Numbered from the stretch's first letter, positions 45,412 through 54,599 are shown. The stretch: 64,000 bases of DNA from Flagellimonas sediminis (GCF_010500845.1 NZ_JAAAMI010000008.1:123065-187064); one strand, 5' to 3'. Notes: a model not told the origin generated them from the letters alone. Translations and numbers: made by a program.

Positions 45412-46500
45412 ATGAAGTATTTGAGCGAATATAGAAACCTGGAGGCCACCAAACGCTACTTGGAACTCATTGAAAAAACGGCCACCAAAACATGGAACAT
45501 CATGGAAATCTGTGGTGGGCAGACCCATGGATTGGTAAAGAACGGCATCATCAACCTGCTACCTGAAAACGTTCGGATGATCCACGGTCCTGGATGCCCT
45601 GTTTGTGTAACGCCCCTGAATTTGATTGACAAAGCGGTGGAACTTCTAGAAAATGGGGTCATTGTATGCTCCTTTGGTGATATGGTCCGGGTACCTGGCA
45701 GTAAAAAGAGCCTTTTGGAGGCCAAGGCCAGCGGTGGTGACCTTCGTATCCTCTATTCTCCTTTGGAGGCCGTCAATATTGCCAAACAAAACCCAAACAA
45801 GGAGGTCGTGTTTTTTGCCGTAGGATTTGAAACCACGGCACCTGCCAATGCCCTTTCCGTTTTGCACGCCAAAAAGGAGCAGGTGAAAAATTATTCCATT
45901 TTGGTATCCCATGTGCTGGTTCCCCCGGCCATGGAAGGTATTTTGGACGATGAGCTCTGTACCATTGATGCCTTTTTGGGAGCGGGACATGTATGTGCCA
46001 TCATGGGAATGAAAGAATATTATCCTCTCGTAAAAAAATACAAGATCCCCATAGTGGTGACCGGATTTGAACCTTTAGATCTGGTTCAAGGTATTTACAT
46101 GGCCCTACTCCAATTGGAAAAAGGAGAGTACAAATTGGAAAACCAATATGCCCGTGTAGTCAGGGAAGAAGGAAATCTGGAGGCCCTAAAAGTCATCTCA
46201 TCGGTTTTTGAGGTAGGCAATCGCGAATGGCGCGGCATTGGAACCATCCCTGATAGTGGTTATATTCTAAGACCTGAATTCCGAGACTATGATGCGGAAT
46301 CCAAGTTTGGGGTCAGCTCCATTACCACACCGGAAAACTCCGAATGCATTGCTGGACAGATTTTAAAAGGTATTAAAAAACCCCATGAATGCCCGCAATT
46401 TGGCAAGGCCTGTAATCCTTCCAACCCATTGGGGGCGCCCATGGTTTCATCCGAAGGGGCCTGCGCTGCCTATTATCATTTTTCGAACCACCTAATTTAA
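45412..46500 (+). CDS. hypD: Hydrogenase formation protein HypD
   Basis: 362-residue iron-sulfur scaffold on which the Fe(CN)2CO group is assembled with HypC. Conserved blocks are EICGGQTHGLVK, IHGPGCPVCVTP, and GFETTAPANA. The C-terminal [4Fe-4S] cysteines lie in SECIAGQIL, CPQFGKACNPSNPLGAPMV and SEGACAAYY. It follows hypF by three bases. Confidence 0.96.
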   Translation: MKYLSEYRNLEATKRYLELIEKTATKTWNIMEICGGQTHGLVKNGIINLLPENVRMIHGPGCPVCVTPLNLIDKAVELLENGVIVCSFGDMVRVPGSKKSLLEAKASGGDLRILYSPLEAVNIAKQNPNKEVVFFAVGFETTAPANALSVLHAKKEQVKNYSILVSHVLVPPAMEGILDDELCTIDAFLGAGHVCAIMGMKEYYPLVKKYKIPIVVTGFEPLDLVQGIYMALLQLEKGEYKLENQYARVVREEGNLEALKVISSVFEVGNREWRGIGTIPDSGYILRPEFRDYDAESKFGVSSITTPENSECIAGQILKGIKKPHECPQFGKACNPSNPLGAPMVSSEGACAAYYHFSNHLI

Positions 46501-46509
46501 AAATCGGCC

Positions 46510-47535
46510 ATGAACAAAATAGATTTAGGATACGATACCATTAACCTCGGCCATGGAAGCGGGGGTTTGATGACCCGTGACCTTTTGGACAAGATTATTT
46601 TTGAAACCTTCAGCAATCCCTATCTCGATCAAAAACACGATGGTTCCATCATTCAAATGGATGGAAAAATGGCCATTTCAACGGATAGTTTTGTGGTTTC
46701 CCCCATTTTTTTCAAAGGGGGTAATATTGGGGATTTGGCCATCAACGGTACAGTGAACGACGTGGCCATGTGCGGGGCGATTCCTGAATTTTTATCGTTG
46801 GCCTTCATTGTAGAGGAGGGACTGGCCATTGGCGATTTCATCAAGATTGTGGAAACCATTAAAGAAACGGCCGATAAAAGTGGCGTAAAGATTATTACAG
46901 GTGACACCAAGGTGGTTGAACGTGGTAAAGGTGATAAGATTTTCATCAACACTACAGGTTTTGGCAAGGTGCATCCGAAGGCGGACATCTCTGCCAAAAA
47001 AATTAAACCAGGTGACAAGATCATCATTAGTGGGCCCATTGCCCAGCATGGCATGGCCATCATGTCGCAAAGGGATGGTTTGGAATTTGAATCGAGTATA
47101 GAGAGTGACACCACCAACCTGAATTTCTTGGTAAGTAAACTTTTGGATTCCTTCGGCGACAAAATACACTTGTTTCGAGATCCCACTAGAGGTGGTTTGG
47201 CCAGTGTGCTTTCTGAAATTGCCAGTGACATCCAAATGGGAGTGAACATCATCGAAAGTAAACTACCCATCGATGATCAAGTAGCCGCTGCCTGCGAGAT
47301 GCTAGGACTGGACCCCTTATTTGTGGCCAACGAAGGTATCTTTGTTTCCATTGTCGACCCGGAAATAGAAGCCGAAATAATCGAATTGATGCAAAAGGAT
47401 GACAAGGGAAAAAGAGCCATTTGTATTGGCGAAATTACCGAAGAACATCCGAACAAAGTGGTCATGCACAGTGTCATTGGGGGAAAACGCATGGTGACGC
47501 CTTTGCTGGGCGAGCAACTACCTAGGATTTGTTAG
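46510..47535 (+). CDS. hypE: Hydrogenase maturation dehydratase HypE
   Basis: 341 residues; dehydrates the HypF-derived thiocarboxamide to thiocyanate on its C-terminal cysteine, here the last residue in LPRIC. The PurM/ThiL-like fold shows LGHGSGGLMT, NGTVNDVAMCGA, and RDPTRGGLASVLSEI. It is the last gene of the structural/hypFDE operon; its stop overlaps the convergent permease stop by four bases. Confidence 0.96.
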   Translation: MNKIDLGYDTINLGHGSGGLMTRDLLDKIIFETFSNPYLDQKHDGSIIQMDGKMAISTDSFVVSPIFFKGGNIGDLAINGTVNDVAMCGAIPEFLSLAFIVEEGLAIGDFIKIVETIKETADKSGVKIITGDTKVVERGKGDKIFINTTGFGKVHPKADISAKKIKPGDKIIISGPIAQHGMAIMSQRDGLEFESSIESDTTNLNFLVSKLLDSFGDKIHLFRDPTRGGLASVLSEIASDIQMGVNIIESKLPIDDQVAAACEMLGLDPLFVANEGIFVSIVDPEIEAEIIELMQKDDKGKRAICIGEITEEHPNKVVMHSVIGGKRMVTPLLGEQLPRIC

Positions 47536-48236
47536 GTACTGAAAATCCAATAGAATCCGATAACCAAGGCAAAAAGTCCACCCGCAAAACGGATACCGTT
47601 GAAAAAAATCTCGTTGTGACCATTCTTTACCACTGAAGATACTTTCCCTATCACAAAGGCAAAAGTGATCATAGCAACCAATATTCCAATGGCAAAGCCG
47701 GTGATATAGGCTATGGAATCGGACTGTGTTTCAAAACCCAAGACGGGCAAGAACAACAAAAAATGGGAGATTCCTGCGAGTCCGTGTAAAATGCCAATGG
47801 AAAATGAAGCAAAATTGTTTTGCTTTAACGAATCGGAATGTTGGTGATGATGCGTTGGATTATGCTCGTGTTTGTGCTCATGGGAGTGGATAACAGGGGT
47901 ATGTTCCGTATGCACGTGCAAATGTTTATGATGCCTTCGCTTTTTGAATATGCGATAGAGAGACCAACATCCCAACCCTACCAAAACGATTCCAACCAAT
48001 TGCTCACTGTACTGGGAAATGGCATCCACAGGGATAATCTCCTTGAAAATGGCAAACAATAACCCAATGGCAATCATCCCCACCAAATGCCCAATACCCC
48101 AGAACAGCCCTATTTTCCAAGCCTTTCTTTTGGACTCGATGGCAAAGGGAGCGACCGCCGCCAAATGATCGGGACCAGCAATAACATGTAGCATGGAGGC
48201 AATTAAACCAGCAATCAGGGGGAAGGTTGTTTCCAT
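47532..48236 (-). CDS. Putative nickel permease (UreH/NicO-like) with His-rich loop
   Basis: Membrane protein of 234 residues from METTFPLIAG (the frame opens at 48335 but the extra part is not family-like). Six or so helices; helix 1 has the H-x5-D-H motif (MLHVIAGPDHLAAV), helix 2 GIGHLVGM. A cytoplasmic loop near residues 103-140 is full of His (HKHLHVHTEH, HEHKHEHNPTHHHQH). The family covers HupE/UreJ/UreH-like nickel transporters, and the place beside the hyp genes supports nickel supply for the hydrogenase. Substrate is inferred. Confidence 0.75.
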   Translation of the reverse strand: METTFPLIAGLIASMLHVIAGPDHLAAVAPFAIESKRKAWKIGLFWGIGHLVGMIAIGLLFAIFKEIIPVDAISQYSEQLVGIVLVGLGCWSLYRIFKKRRHHKHLHVHTEHTPVIHSHEHKHEHNPTHHHQHSDSLKQNNFASFSIGILHGLAGISHFLLFLPVLGFETQSDSIAYITGFAIGILVAMITFAFVIGKVSSVVKNGHNEIFFNGIRFAGGLFALVIGFYWIFST

Positions 48237-48369
48237 GTAACTTGCACGGGATTTTACACCCTTAAATTTACGAAATTTTAGTAGGTAGAACATTAAAATC
48301 AGCCAACCAAAATCGCTGTTCAATTCTTTTGACACTGCAATTAAAATACCTTTTTGGGTATCTTTAAGG

Positions 48370-49542
48370 ATGAATCATCAGCTTACCTTTATGCCTTCAG
48401 ACTTAAACATGCTCCTTCCTGAAATCATCAATCTGAGAAAGGAATTGCACACCTATCCTGAATTGTCCGGTCAAGAATATGAAACCGCAAAAAGGATATG
48501 GAAGTTTGCAGAAAAGCATGCCCATACAGCTCGAATTGAAACTTTTGGAAAAACCGCCCTAGCCATCATTTATGAGTTTTCAAAAAAAGGGAAAACCATT
48601 GCCATTCGTTGCGAATTGGATGCCCTGCCCATTCAGGAAGAGAATAATTTTGCACACAAATCGGTCAACATTGGGATTTCGCATAAATGTGGTCATGACG
48701 GCCATATGGCCATGGTTTCCGGGTTGATCTTTTGGCTGGAAGCACAACCCATCCAAAAGGGCAAGGTCATCCTGCTTTTTCAACCTGCCGAAGAAACAGG
48801 CAAAGGAGCACAAATGTTGGTGCATGATAAAAAATTTGAAGCCTTGGATATCGATTATGTTTTCGCGCTCCATAACATCCCAAAGGAACCTATCAACAGC
48901 ATCATTATTACCCCAAGAGGGTTTTCTGCCGAAGTACAAAGTGTTATCATCAAAACCAAGGGAAAAGAAGCCCATGCGGCCGAACCGGAAAATGGCATCA
49001 ATCCAGCCTTAGCGATATCAAAAATCATTGGGGAAATGGCGCTTCTAAACCATACAGACTCTCATCTTGACGATTTTGCCGTGTTGACTCCTGTTCACCT
49101 GTGGATGGGTGAAAAAGCTTATGGCATTTCTCCTGCTAATGCCGAACTACATTATACCATACGTACTTGGAACAGTGCGCAAATGTCCGATTTGACTTCT
49201 AAAATTGAAGCATTGGTGGAACAAATCTGCCGAATGCACAAACTGGATTTTAGTTTGGAATGGCTCGAATATTTCCCGGCAAGCATCAACAATACCGAAT
49301 GCAATGATCAAATCGATAAAGCTGCCCTTGAAAACGGCTTGGAAATCATAGAAAAGAACCATCCGTTTAGGTTTGGGGAGGACTTTGGGTGGTACTCCAA
49401 AAAATACAAAACGGCTATGTTCGGGCTAGGCTCAGGAGTTGATTCCCCTGCCCTGCACCATGCCGATTATGATTTTCCGGATGAAATCCTAGATACTGGA
49501 ATCCGCATGTTCGCATCCATAATCCAGAATATCTTGGAATAG
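48370..49542 (+). CDS. M20D-family amidohydrolase
   Basis: Cytoplasmic metal-dependent amidohydrolase of 390 residues (hippurate hydrolase/IAA-amino acid hydrolase-like). Motifs: LRKELHTYPELSGQE, RCELDALPI, HKCGHDGHMAMVSG, LLFQPAEETGKGAQ, and the dimerisation-domain KGKEAHAAEPENGINP. No signal peptide. It removes an acyl group from an amino acid or similar amide; substrate unknown. A second, secreted M20D protein is at 59557-60855. It is the last core-like gene before the AT-rich region. Confidence 0.88.
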   Translation: MNHQLTFMPSDLNMLLPEIINLRKELHTYPELSGQEYETAKRIWKFAEKHAHTARIETFGKTALAIIYEFSKKGKTIAIRCELDALPIQEENNFAHKSVNIGISHKCGHDGHMAMVSGLIFWLEAQPIQKGKVILLFQPAEETGKGAQMLVHDKKFEALDIDYVFALHNIPKEPINSIIITPRGFSAEVQSVIIKTKGKEAHAAEPENGINPALAISKIIGEMALLNHTDSHLDDFAVLTPVHLWMGEKAYGISPANAELHYTIRTWNSAQMSDLTSKIEALVEQICRMHKLDFSLEWLEYFPASINNTECNDQIDKAALENGLEIIEKNHPFRFGEDFGWYSKKYKTAMFGLGSGVDSPALHHADYDFPDEILDTGIRMFASIIQNILE

Positions 49543-49663
49543 ACGTATCCATTTCATCTGTCGTTTTTCGAATTGCTGTAAGTCTACAAAATATCAGAAA
49601 ATCAAAAAGCCTCACTTACAAATTCAAGTAACCTTGAATATAGGTGAAGCTTTTTAATCTTTA

Positions 49664-49735
49664 TGTGACCTCAACGGGACAGAGTTCAAACTTTTTGAAG
49701 GAGGATATCGAAACTATTATCGCTAAATCATTTAA
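49664..49735 (+). repeat. Degenerate repeat copy at the left edge of the accessory region
   Basis: The stretch CTCAACGGGACAGAGTTC followed by CTTTTTGAAGGAGGATATCG resembles 57663-57735 (ACTCAACGGACAGAATTCG, CTTTTTGAAGGAAGAAATTG). Both copies carry a related broken reading frame with FLKE(D/E)IE-like residues. It marks the left border of the RiPP-like cluster. Origin unknown. Confidence 0.5.
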
Positions 49736-49946
49736 TATTAGAAATACAAAGGAGGTCACTGAATTTAATGATATCCTACATTTTTAAGGAAGGCTACAAA
49801 ACAGTATTGTAATAATTGTAGTGGATTTCATTTTAAGAAAAATTTTGAATAATCTGAACCCAGATAGTGTCAATTTAAAAAAATATTCATAAGTTTAATA
49901 CTACAAATAGAAAGGCATTTTATTGCATTAACCTAAAACTATAATT

Positions 49947-50090
49947 ATGAACAAAAGTGAGGATTTAAAAAACTTCAAAGTCGAAGAACTAGAGCAAAGA
50001 TTAGAGATGGCAAAGTGGAAAAACGAGAGTAATTATGCTTGTACAAGTGGTGATTGTAGAGGCTATATTGGAGCTAGTTACACTTTCTAA
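49947..50090 (+). CDS. Candidate RiPP precursor peptide, 47 residues
   Basis: Small ORF with ATG at 49947 and TAA at 50088-50090. It starts with a charged helical leader (FKVEELEQRLEMAKW) and ends in a short core-like tail, CTSGDCRGYIGASYTF, with two Cys (C32, C37), Ser/Thr, Gly and Tyr. This leader/core layout, and leader motifs of the ELExRxE type, are common in Bacteroidota RiPP precursors as far as I recall. A strong hairpin follows, then four tightly packed genes including a PqqD/M50 protease and an isoprenoid enzyme fusion. The leader could be recognised by the PqqD-like domain. The product and its modification are unknown. Confidence 0.7.
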   Translation: MNKSEDLKNFKVEELEQRLEMAKWKNESNYACTSGDCRGYIGASYTF

Positions 50091-50108
50091 ACCTATCAAA
50101 CTTTTGTC

Positions 50109-50143
50109 ATCCGGATTCATGATAAATGAATCCGGATTTCTTT
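50109..50143 (+). terminator. Terminator/attenuator between precursor and enzyme genes
   Basis: A perfect 12-bp stem pairs ATCCGGATTCAT (50109-50120) with ATGAATCCGGAT (50126-50137) and is followed by TTCTTTT. Placed 18 bases after the precursor stop, it would make a short abundant precursor message with limited read-through into the enzymes, a usual arrangement in peptide clusters. Confidence 0.85.
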
Positions 50144-50262
50144 TGCCCTAATATCCTATATAATTTCTTTATTAATTCGTTGCAATTCAGCTAAATAATT
50201 CAAATAGATGTATATTGTTCTAAACGAATTAGTCTTAATATTTACCAAAAGATGCCTGATTT

Positions 50263-51435
50263 ATGAAAAAGATATACTTTATTGTCTTTTTTCTTGGGAG
50301 TATTCATCTACATTCTCAAATAGTATTGGATTCGATGACCAGGGAGCCAATACAGTTTGCCCACATCACTGATGAAAAAGGTCAGGGAACAACCACAAAC
50401 GAAGTTGGGAAATTTTCAATTGATTATTTTGTCGAATCCAATAATATAGAATTCTCTCATTTAGCTTATCGAAAAAAAAATATCAAAAAAAATAACTTAA
50501 GTAAAAAGGATACAATTTGGTTGAGTCCTTATATTATCAGTTTGGAGGAGGTCTTTGTTAGGGGAGAAACCGCAAAGGATATTATAATAAAAGCTATTAA
50601 AAGCATCCCACAGAATATAATATCGAATCCATTTAATCTTTATGGCTTTTATCGTGAAAGTGTACAGGAAGATGGAAAAGGCGCTATGTTAACCGAAGTT
50701 TCCTTTATGACTTATAATGAAGGAGACAATAATCCCCAAGGCTATCAAGCAGAAATCATTCAGGGTCGTCGAACAGAAAACCACACAAAGCTAAATTTAG
50801 ATGCCGTTGGGGGCATAGCCACGATTGTTCGGAACGCCGATATGGTACGTTCAAAAAGCAGAATGTTCGATATTGACAATCTTTCAGACTATACTTTCAA
50901 ATATGTTGGAGAAATCGAATCTAGGGAAAACCCTATTCTCATTATCGGGTTCTCACCATCAAACGACAATATCTATAACAACAATATGGGTAAAATTTAT
51001 ATTGAAAGAGAAACCATGGCAATTGTTCAGATAGAAACGCAAAAAGATCCAGAAAAAATTAAAGCGATTGTGGCATCATCCCTTGAGGGGAAAAAATCAA
51101 AAAAGCCTGTATTTATATTAATAGAGGCAAAAGCAACGATAAAATATCGTAAAGTCCATGATAAATACTTCCTTTCTTTTGTTGAAGTGGACAACGTTAG
51201 GAACGGCATTTTAGGCCAAGAAAGCTACAGGTACAGTTCAAACGCCAAATATATATTGACGCTTGTAGAACACATATCACCAAAAAAGTTGTCTACTAAC
51301 TACGATGTTGAAGAAGGATTTAACAAACAAGTTATTGCAATACCAAAGTTGGAAGGCTGGAATGAGAACAATACAATGTTCTTTAGTGAAGAGGAAAGAA
51401 AGATATTAAAGGACATAAGGGATTTACGTAATTGA
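50263..51435 (+). CDS. Secreted protein with CarboxypepD_reg-like domain
   Basis: 390 residues with a signal peptide (IYFIVFFLGSIHLHSQ). The N-terminal 100 residues form a carboxypeptidase-regulatory-like domain (DSMTREPIQFAHITDEKGQGTTTNEVGKF, then EVFVRG). The rest is a long beta-rich region as in DUF5686-like Bacteroidota proteins, without the full TonB receptor barrel. It is first of the four enzyme-side genes in the cluster, 172 bases after the precursor. Role unknown; perhaps envelope handling or recognition of the product. Confidence 0.65.
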   Translation: MKKIYFIVFFLGSIHLHSQIVLDSMTREPIQFAHITDEKGQGTTTNEVGKFSIDYFVESNNIEFSHLAYRKKNIKKNNLSKKDTIWLSPYIISLEEVFVRGETAKDIIIKAIKSIPQNIISNPFNLYGFYRESVQEDGKGAMLTEVSFMTYNEGDNNPQGYQAEIIQGRRTENHTKLNLDAVGGIATIVRNADMVRSKSRMFDIDNLSDYTFKYVGEIESRENPILIIGFSPSNDNIYNNNMGKIYIERETMAIVQIETQKDPEKIKAIVASSLEGKKSKKPVFILIEAKATIKYRKVHDKYFLSFVEVDNVRNGILGQESYRYSSNAKYILTLVEHISPKKLSTNYDVEEGFNKQVIAIPKLEGWNENNTMFFSEEERKILKDIRDLRN

Positions 51436-51466
51436 TTTTTAAGAAAATTATATAAACAGTGATTGG

Positions 51467-53422
51467 TTGATAAGTACAAAATATTTTTTTGATTACAGAG
51501 ATGACAATCTTTTCAAAGAAGCGATTGAAAATGTACAGATATACTTGAATGGGCTTGGCTATCCCAAGGAAGTAATCGATAATATTTGCTACCAAAAGTT
51601 TATCCGGAACAACCCTGATTACTATTTATATTACCCATATCTTTTCAATTCAGCTTTCGATTTTTCTGATAAAGAGGTGTTGGATATGTTGTCAATCGCT
51701 GGATTTCTTTACTATCGGTCCATTATTTTGATGGACGATATTTTTGACAACAAAAAGGAAACATCGAATTTCAACGTCTTTCTAACAATTAATATCTGCC
51801 AAGAGGAAACTGTCAAGATATTATCGACTTTCTTTGAAACTGATTCTGAATTTTGGGATATATGGGGCAAAAGAAAATTTGAATATGTTAAGGCTTATAA
51901 ATTGGACAAGCAAAGCCACAATATATCTTCGTTTGCGGAATATGAGGTTTTATGCGATTACAAGTCTTCTTTTGGAAAAATAGCGATAGACGCACTATTT
52001 GTACTTACAGGGAAACATTATCGAAATGAATACCAAAACGTTCTTAAATCGCACAAGGATTTTTATGTTGCTTTTCAAATATTGGATGATGTTTCAGATT
52101 ATGAGGAAGACTATATTAATCAGCAGTTCAATATTTCAAAAAACCACTTAGAAAAGAGAGTCGATGACATTGAATCATATAGTTTAGGTGATCAAAAAAA
52201 GCTTCTTTATCTGGAAGGTGTGGCCGAAGAACTATACTTAAAGGCTTATGAACATATTATAAGGGCCTTTGAATTTGTGAGAGATTATAAAGCGCCCAGA
52301 TGGAAGGATGAATTGCAGCGGATGCAAAATACAATCACAATAAACAACCTGAATATAAATGGATATATAAGATTTAATAAATACTTGAAATCAAAACATA
52401 TTGATAGATCGAGTAATGGTTCAGGCAAAATAGAAAATTCCGAAGTCTTACATTATTTATTTGAAATTCAAGAAGAAGATGGTAGTTGGACAGATTATTT
52501 TAATGATGCAGGGAACAGTAATGTTTGGACTACTTCCTTTGTATGCTATTTTTTATCTCACTGGTACAAGTCCCATTTTGATTTGAGTAAATCAAAGGAG
52601 TTTTTACTTTCCAATCGCTATGAAGAAAAGAATTTATGGGGATATAATTCAAACTGGATACCAGACGCAGACTCTACGTCCTTCACAATACTTGCCTTAC
52701 ATAGTCTGGGAACTGATTTCTGTGAAGACGAACTTGAAGAATGGTTCAGTTTTCAAAATGAAGATGGAGGTTTTTGTACCTATAGAAATGAAAAAGAGCT
52801 ATTGGCTTCACTAAACACCAAGGAAGTTAATAACGTTGAAGGTTGGTTAAATTCACATTTCTGTGTTAGCGCTGTTGCATATTTAGTTTTTTGTCAGCTA
52901 GGCATTAATAATGATAAAAAACGAAAATTGGAGTCATTTCTAATTGATAAAATCGAAGATTTAGATGAAGTACCATACTGGTGGACCAGCAGGGATTATG
53001 CAATTTCTTTCTTGGTGTTAGCATGTTGTATCAATATGAATAAAAAAATATTCAACCTTTGTTGCAATGAATTAAATAAAAAATCCAATCCTGTCAAGGA
53101 TGGGGCTCATAATATATTTTATGTTGCCTTGTGCCTTTTGAGCAGAATCAAGTCCAAGCATATTTTTAATTATGATAATCTGCCTGATAAACTTTTGTCG
53201 GAAATTTTGTTAAATGCCCAATTAGAAAATGGCTCATGGAGGGGAAACTATTCTATGAGAATACCCTCACCGGATATATTAGATCCTGAAAAACAAATCT
53301 ATGGATGGAAAAAGGATAATAAAGGAACAAACATTGTCTTGCAAGACTTTAATGGGGTGTTCACTTCTGTTGTCTCTTTTGTTGCATTGGAAAACTATAA
53401 GTCGAGCCTAAATGGACGTTAA
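51467..53422 (+). CDS. Fusion: class I isoprenoid synthase-like + squalene cyclase/prenyltransferase-like barrel
   Basis: 651 residues. Residues 1-300 are all-helical, with two aspartate-rich motifs at the spacing of polyprenyl synthases: DDIFD at 90-94 and DDVSD at 207-211. Residues 320-650 form an alpha/alpha barrel of the squalene-hopene cyclase / protein prenyltransferase class, with QW-like turns (QEEDGSW, QNEDGGF, QLENGSW) and DADST at 400-404 where class II cyclases have DxDD. H548 in DGAHNIFYVALCLL lies where protein farnesyltransferase beta subunits place a zinc His. The start is TTG; no ATG is available nearby. It could make and cyclise an isoprenoid, or attach one to the peptide. 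Confidence 0.75.
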   Translation: MISTKYFFDYRDDNLFKEAIENVQIYLNGLGYPKEVIDNICYQKFIRNNPDYYLYYPYLFNSAFDFSDKEVLDMLSIAGFLYYRSIILMDDIFDNKKETSNFNVFLTINICQEETVKILSTFFETDSEFWDIWGKRKFEYVKAYKLDKQSHNISSFAEYEVLCDYKSSFGKIAIDALFVLTGKHYRNEYQNVLKSHKDFYVAFQILDDVSDYEEDYINQQFNISKNHLEKRVDDIESYSLGDQKKLLYLEGVAEELYLKAYEHIIRAFEFVRDYKAPRWKDELQRMQNTITINNLNINGYIRFNKYLKSKHIDRSSNGSGKIENSEVLHYLFEIQEEDGSWTDYFNDAGNSNVWTTSFVCYFLSHWYKSHFDLSKSKEFLLSNRYEEKNLWGYNSNWIPDADSTSFTILALHSLGTDFCEDELEEWFSFQNEDGGFCTYRNEKELLASLNTKEVNNVEGWLNSHFCVSAVAYLVFCQLGINNDKKRKLESFLIDKIEDLDEVPYWWTSRDYAISFLVLACCINMNKKIFNLCCNELNKKSNPVKDGAHNIFYVALCLLSRIKSKHIFNYDNLPDKLLSEILLNAQLENGSWRGNYSMRIPSPDILDPEKQIYGWKKDNKGTNIVLQDFNGVFTSVVSFVALENYKSSLNGR

Positions 53423-54599
53423 AAGCAAAATACCTGTTTTATCACCGAACATTGAAATCCTTCCTTTTGATAAGAACGAGTTTATCATAAAACAAACTGA
53501 ATATGGACATCGCATAAATGTCAATAAAGATACTTTGGATATAATTAAATTAGTGGACGGTAAACGGAATCTTCAAAAGATAAATGAACTTTATGGTATA
53601 CACAAAGGTGTGTCTGCCAATCTGCTTGACAATTTATTATTTGGTACCTTGGCCACTTACGGGATTATAGAATCAGCAAATGTTGAAATTAAGAAAATAG
53701 GAAAGCCCTCTTATTTAAAGCTAAGTTTCACATTGCTAAAGAATAAGACCATATTGCCAATAGTGAGGCTTATGTCCCCATTGTTCTCAGATAAATTATT
53801 TTACTTTTTACTGGCTATTTTTTCTTTGGTCGTTTTTGGAACATTAATCGCTCATTTTAACTCCATCAAAATAGGTCTTGAAAATCTCAACTTTGGTCAA
53901 TGGGCATTATATATTTTATTTGCAGGTACAGTGTTGTTTTTCCATGAAATGGGACATGCTGCCGCCTGTCATCGATTTGGTGCTAAATTTGGGGATATTG
54001 GATTCGGTTTTTACCTACTTTCACCAGTGATGTTTGCCGATGTTTCAGATATATGGAAATTAAAACCGAATAAAAGAATCATCGTGAATCTATCTGGAAT
54101 CTATATCGAATTACTGATTGCCTCCATATTGGTTTTATTTTTTTTTATAACTCGGACAAACAATTATTTAGTATACAGCTCGGCCATATCATTGTCATTG
54201 CTGGCTAATTTGAACCCTTTCCTTCGTTATGATGGATATTGGGTATTATCTGATATGATTGGGGTTCCAAACCTAAGAATGGCATCAAATAAAATTTTAA
54301 AAAAGGTTTTTCAAAATGAAACATCTATTCGTCACTTGAGAGGCAAAGATTTTTTTTTGGTATTTTATGCATTGACGAGTCAAATACTTATATTAATTGT
54401 ACTAGGCGGAATATTGCTTTATGATTCGAATGGTATAATAAAATTCCCGGAAAATGTTTTTACTTATTTATCAGAGGTATTTTCAAGACGCTCAAGACCA
54501 AAATTCTCGGATTTGTATAGGTTTATATTACCCATCATTTTTTATGTTACTGTATTCAGTTTTCTATTTTCATATATAAAGGAGCGACAAAAAAAATGA
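53412..54599 (+). CDS. M50-type membrane metalloprotease with PqqD-like N-terminus
   Basis: 395 residues. Residues 10-90 resemble a PqqD/RiPP recognition domain (VNKDTLDIIKLVDGKRNLQKI). Then come about six to seven membrane helices with the zinc site HEMGH at 178-182, and a later NPFLRYDGYW (D274) that gives the third ligand. Related proteases (YydH/EpeP class) trim or release modified peptides. The first 11 bases overlap the preceding gene; the stop overlaps the next ATG (ATGA). So it belongs in one operon and would cut the leader or release the product at the membrane. Confidence 0.8.
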   Translation: MDVKSKIPVLSPNIEILPFDKNEFIIKQTEYGHRINVNKDTLDIIKLVDGKRNLQKINELYGIHKGVSANLLDNLLFGTLATYGIIESANVEIKKIGKPSYLKLSFTLLKNKTILPIVRLMSPLFSDKLFYFLLAIFSLVVFGTLIAHFNSIKIGLENLNFGQWALYILFAGTVLFFHEMGHAAACHRFGAKFGDIGFGFYLLSPVMFADVSDIWKLKPNKRIIVNLSGIYIELLIASILVLFFFITRTNNYLVYSSAISLSLLANLNPFLRYDGYWVLSDMIGVPNLRMASNKILKKVFQNETSIRHLRGKDFFLVFYALTSQILILIVLGGILLYDSNGIIKFPENVFTYLSEVFSRRSRPKFSDLYRFILPIIFYVTVFSFLFSYIKERQKK

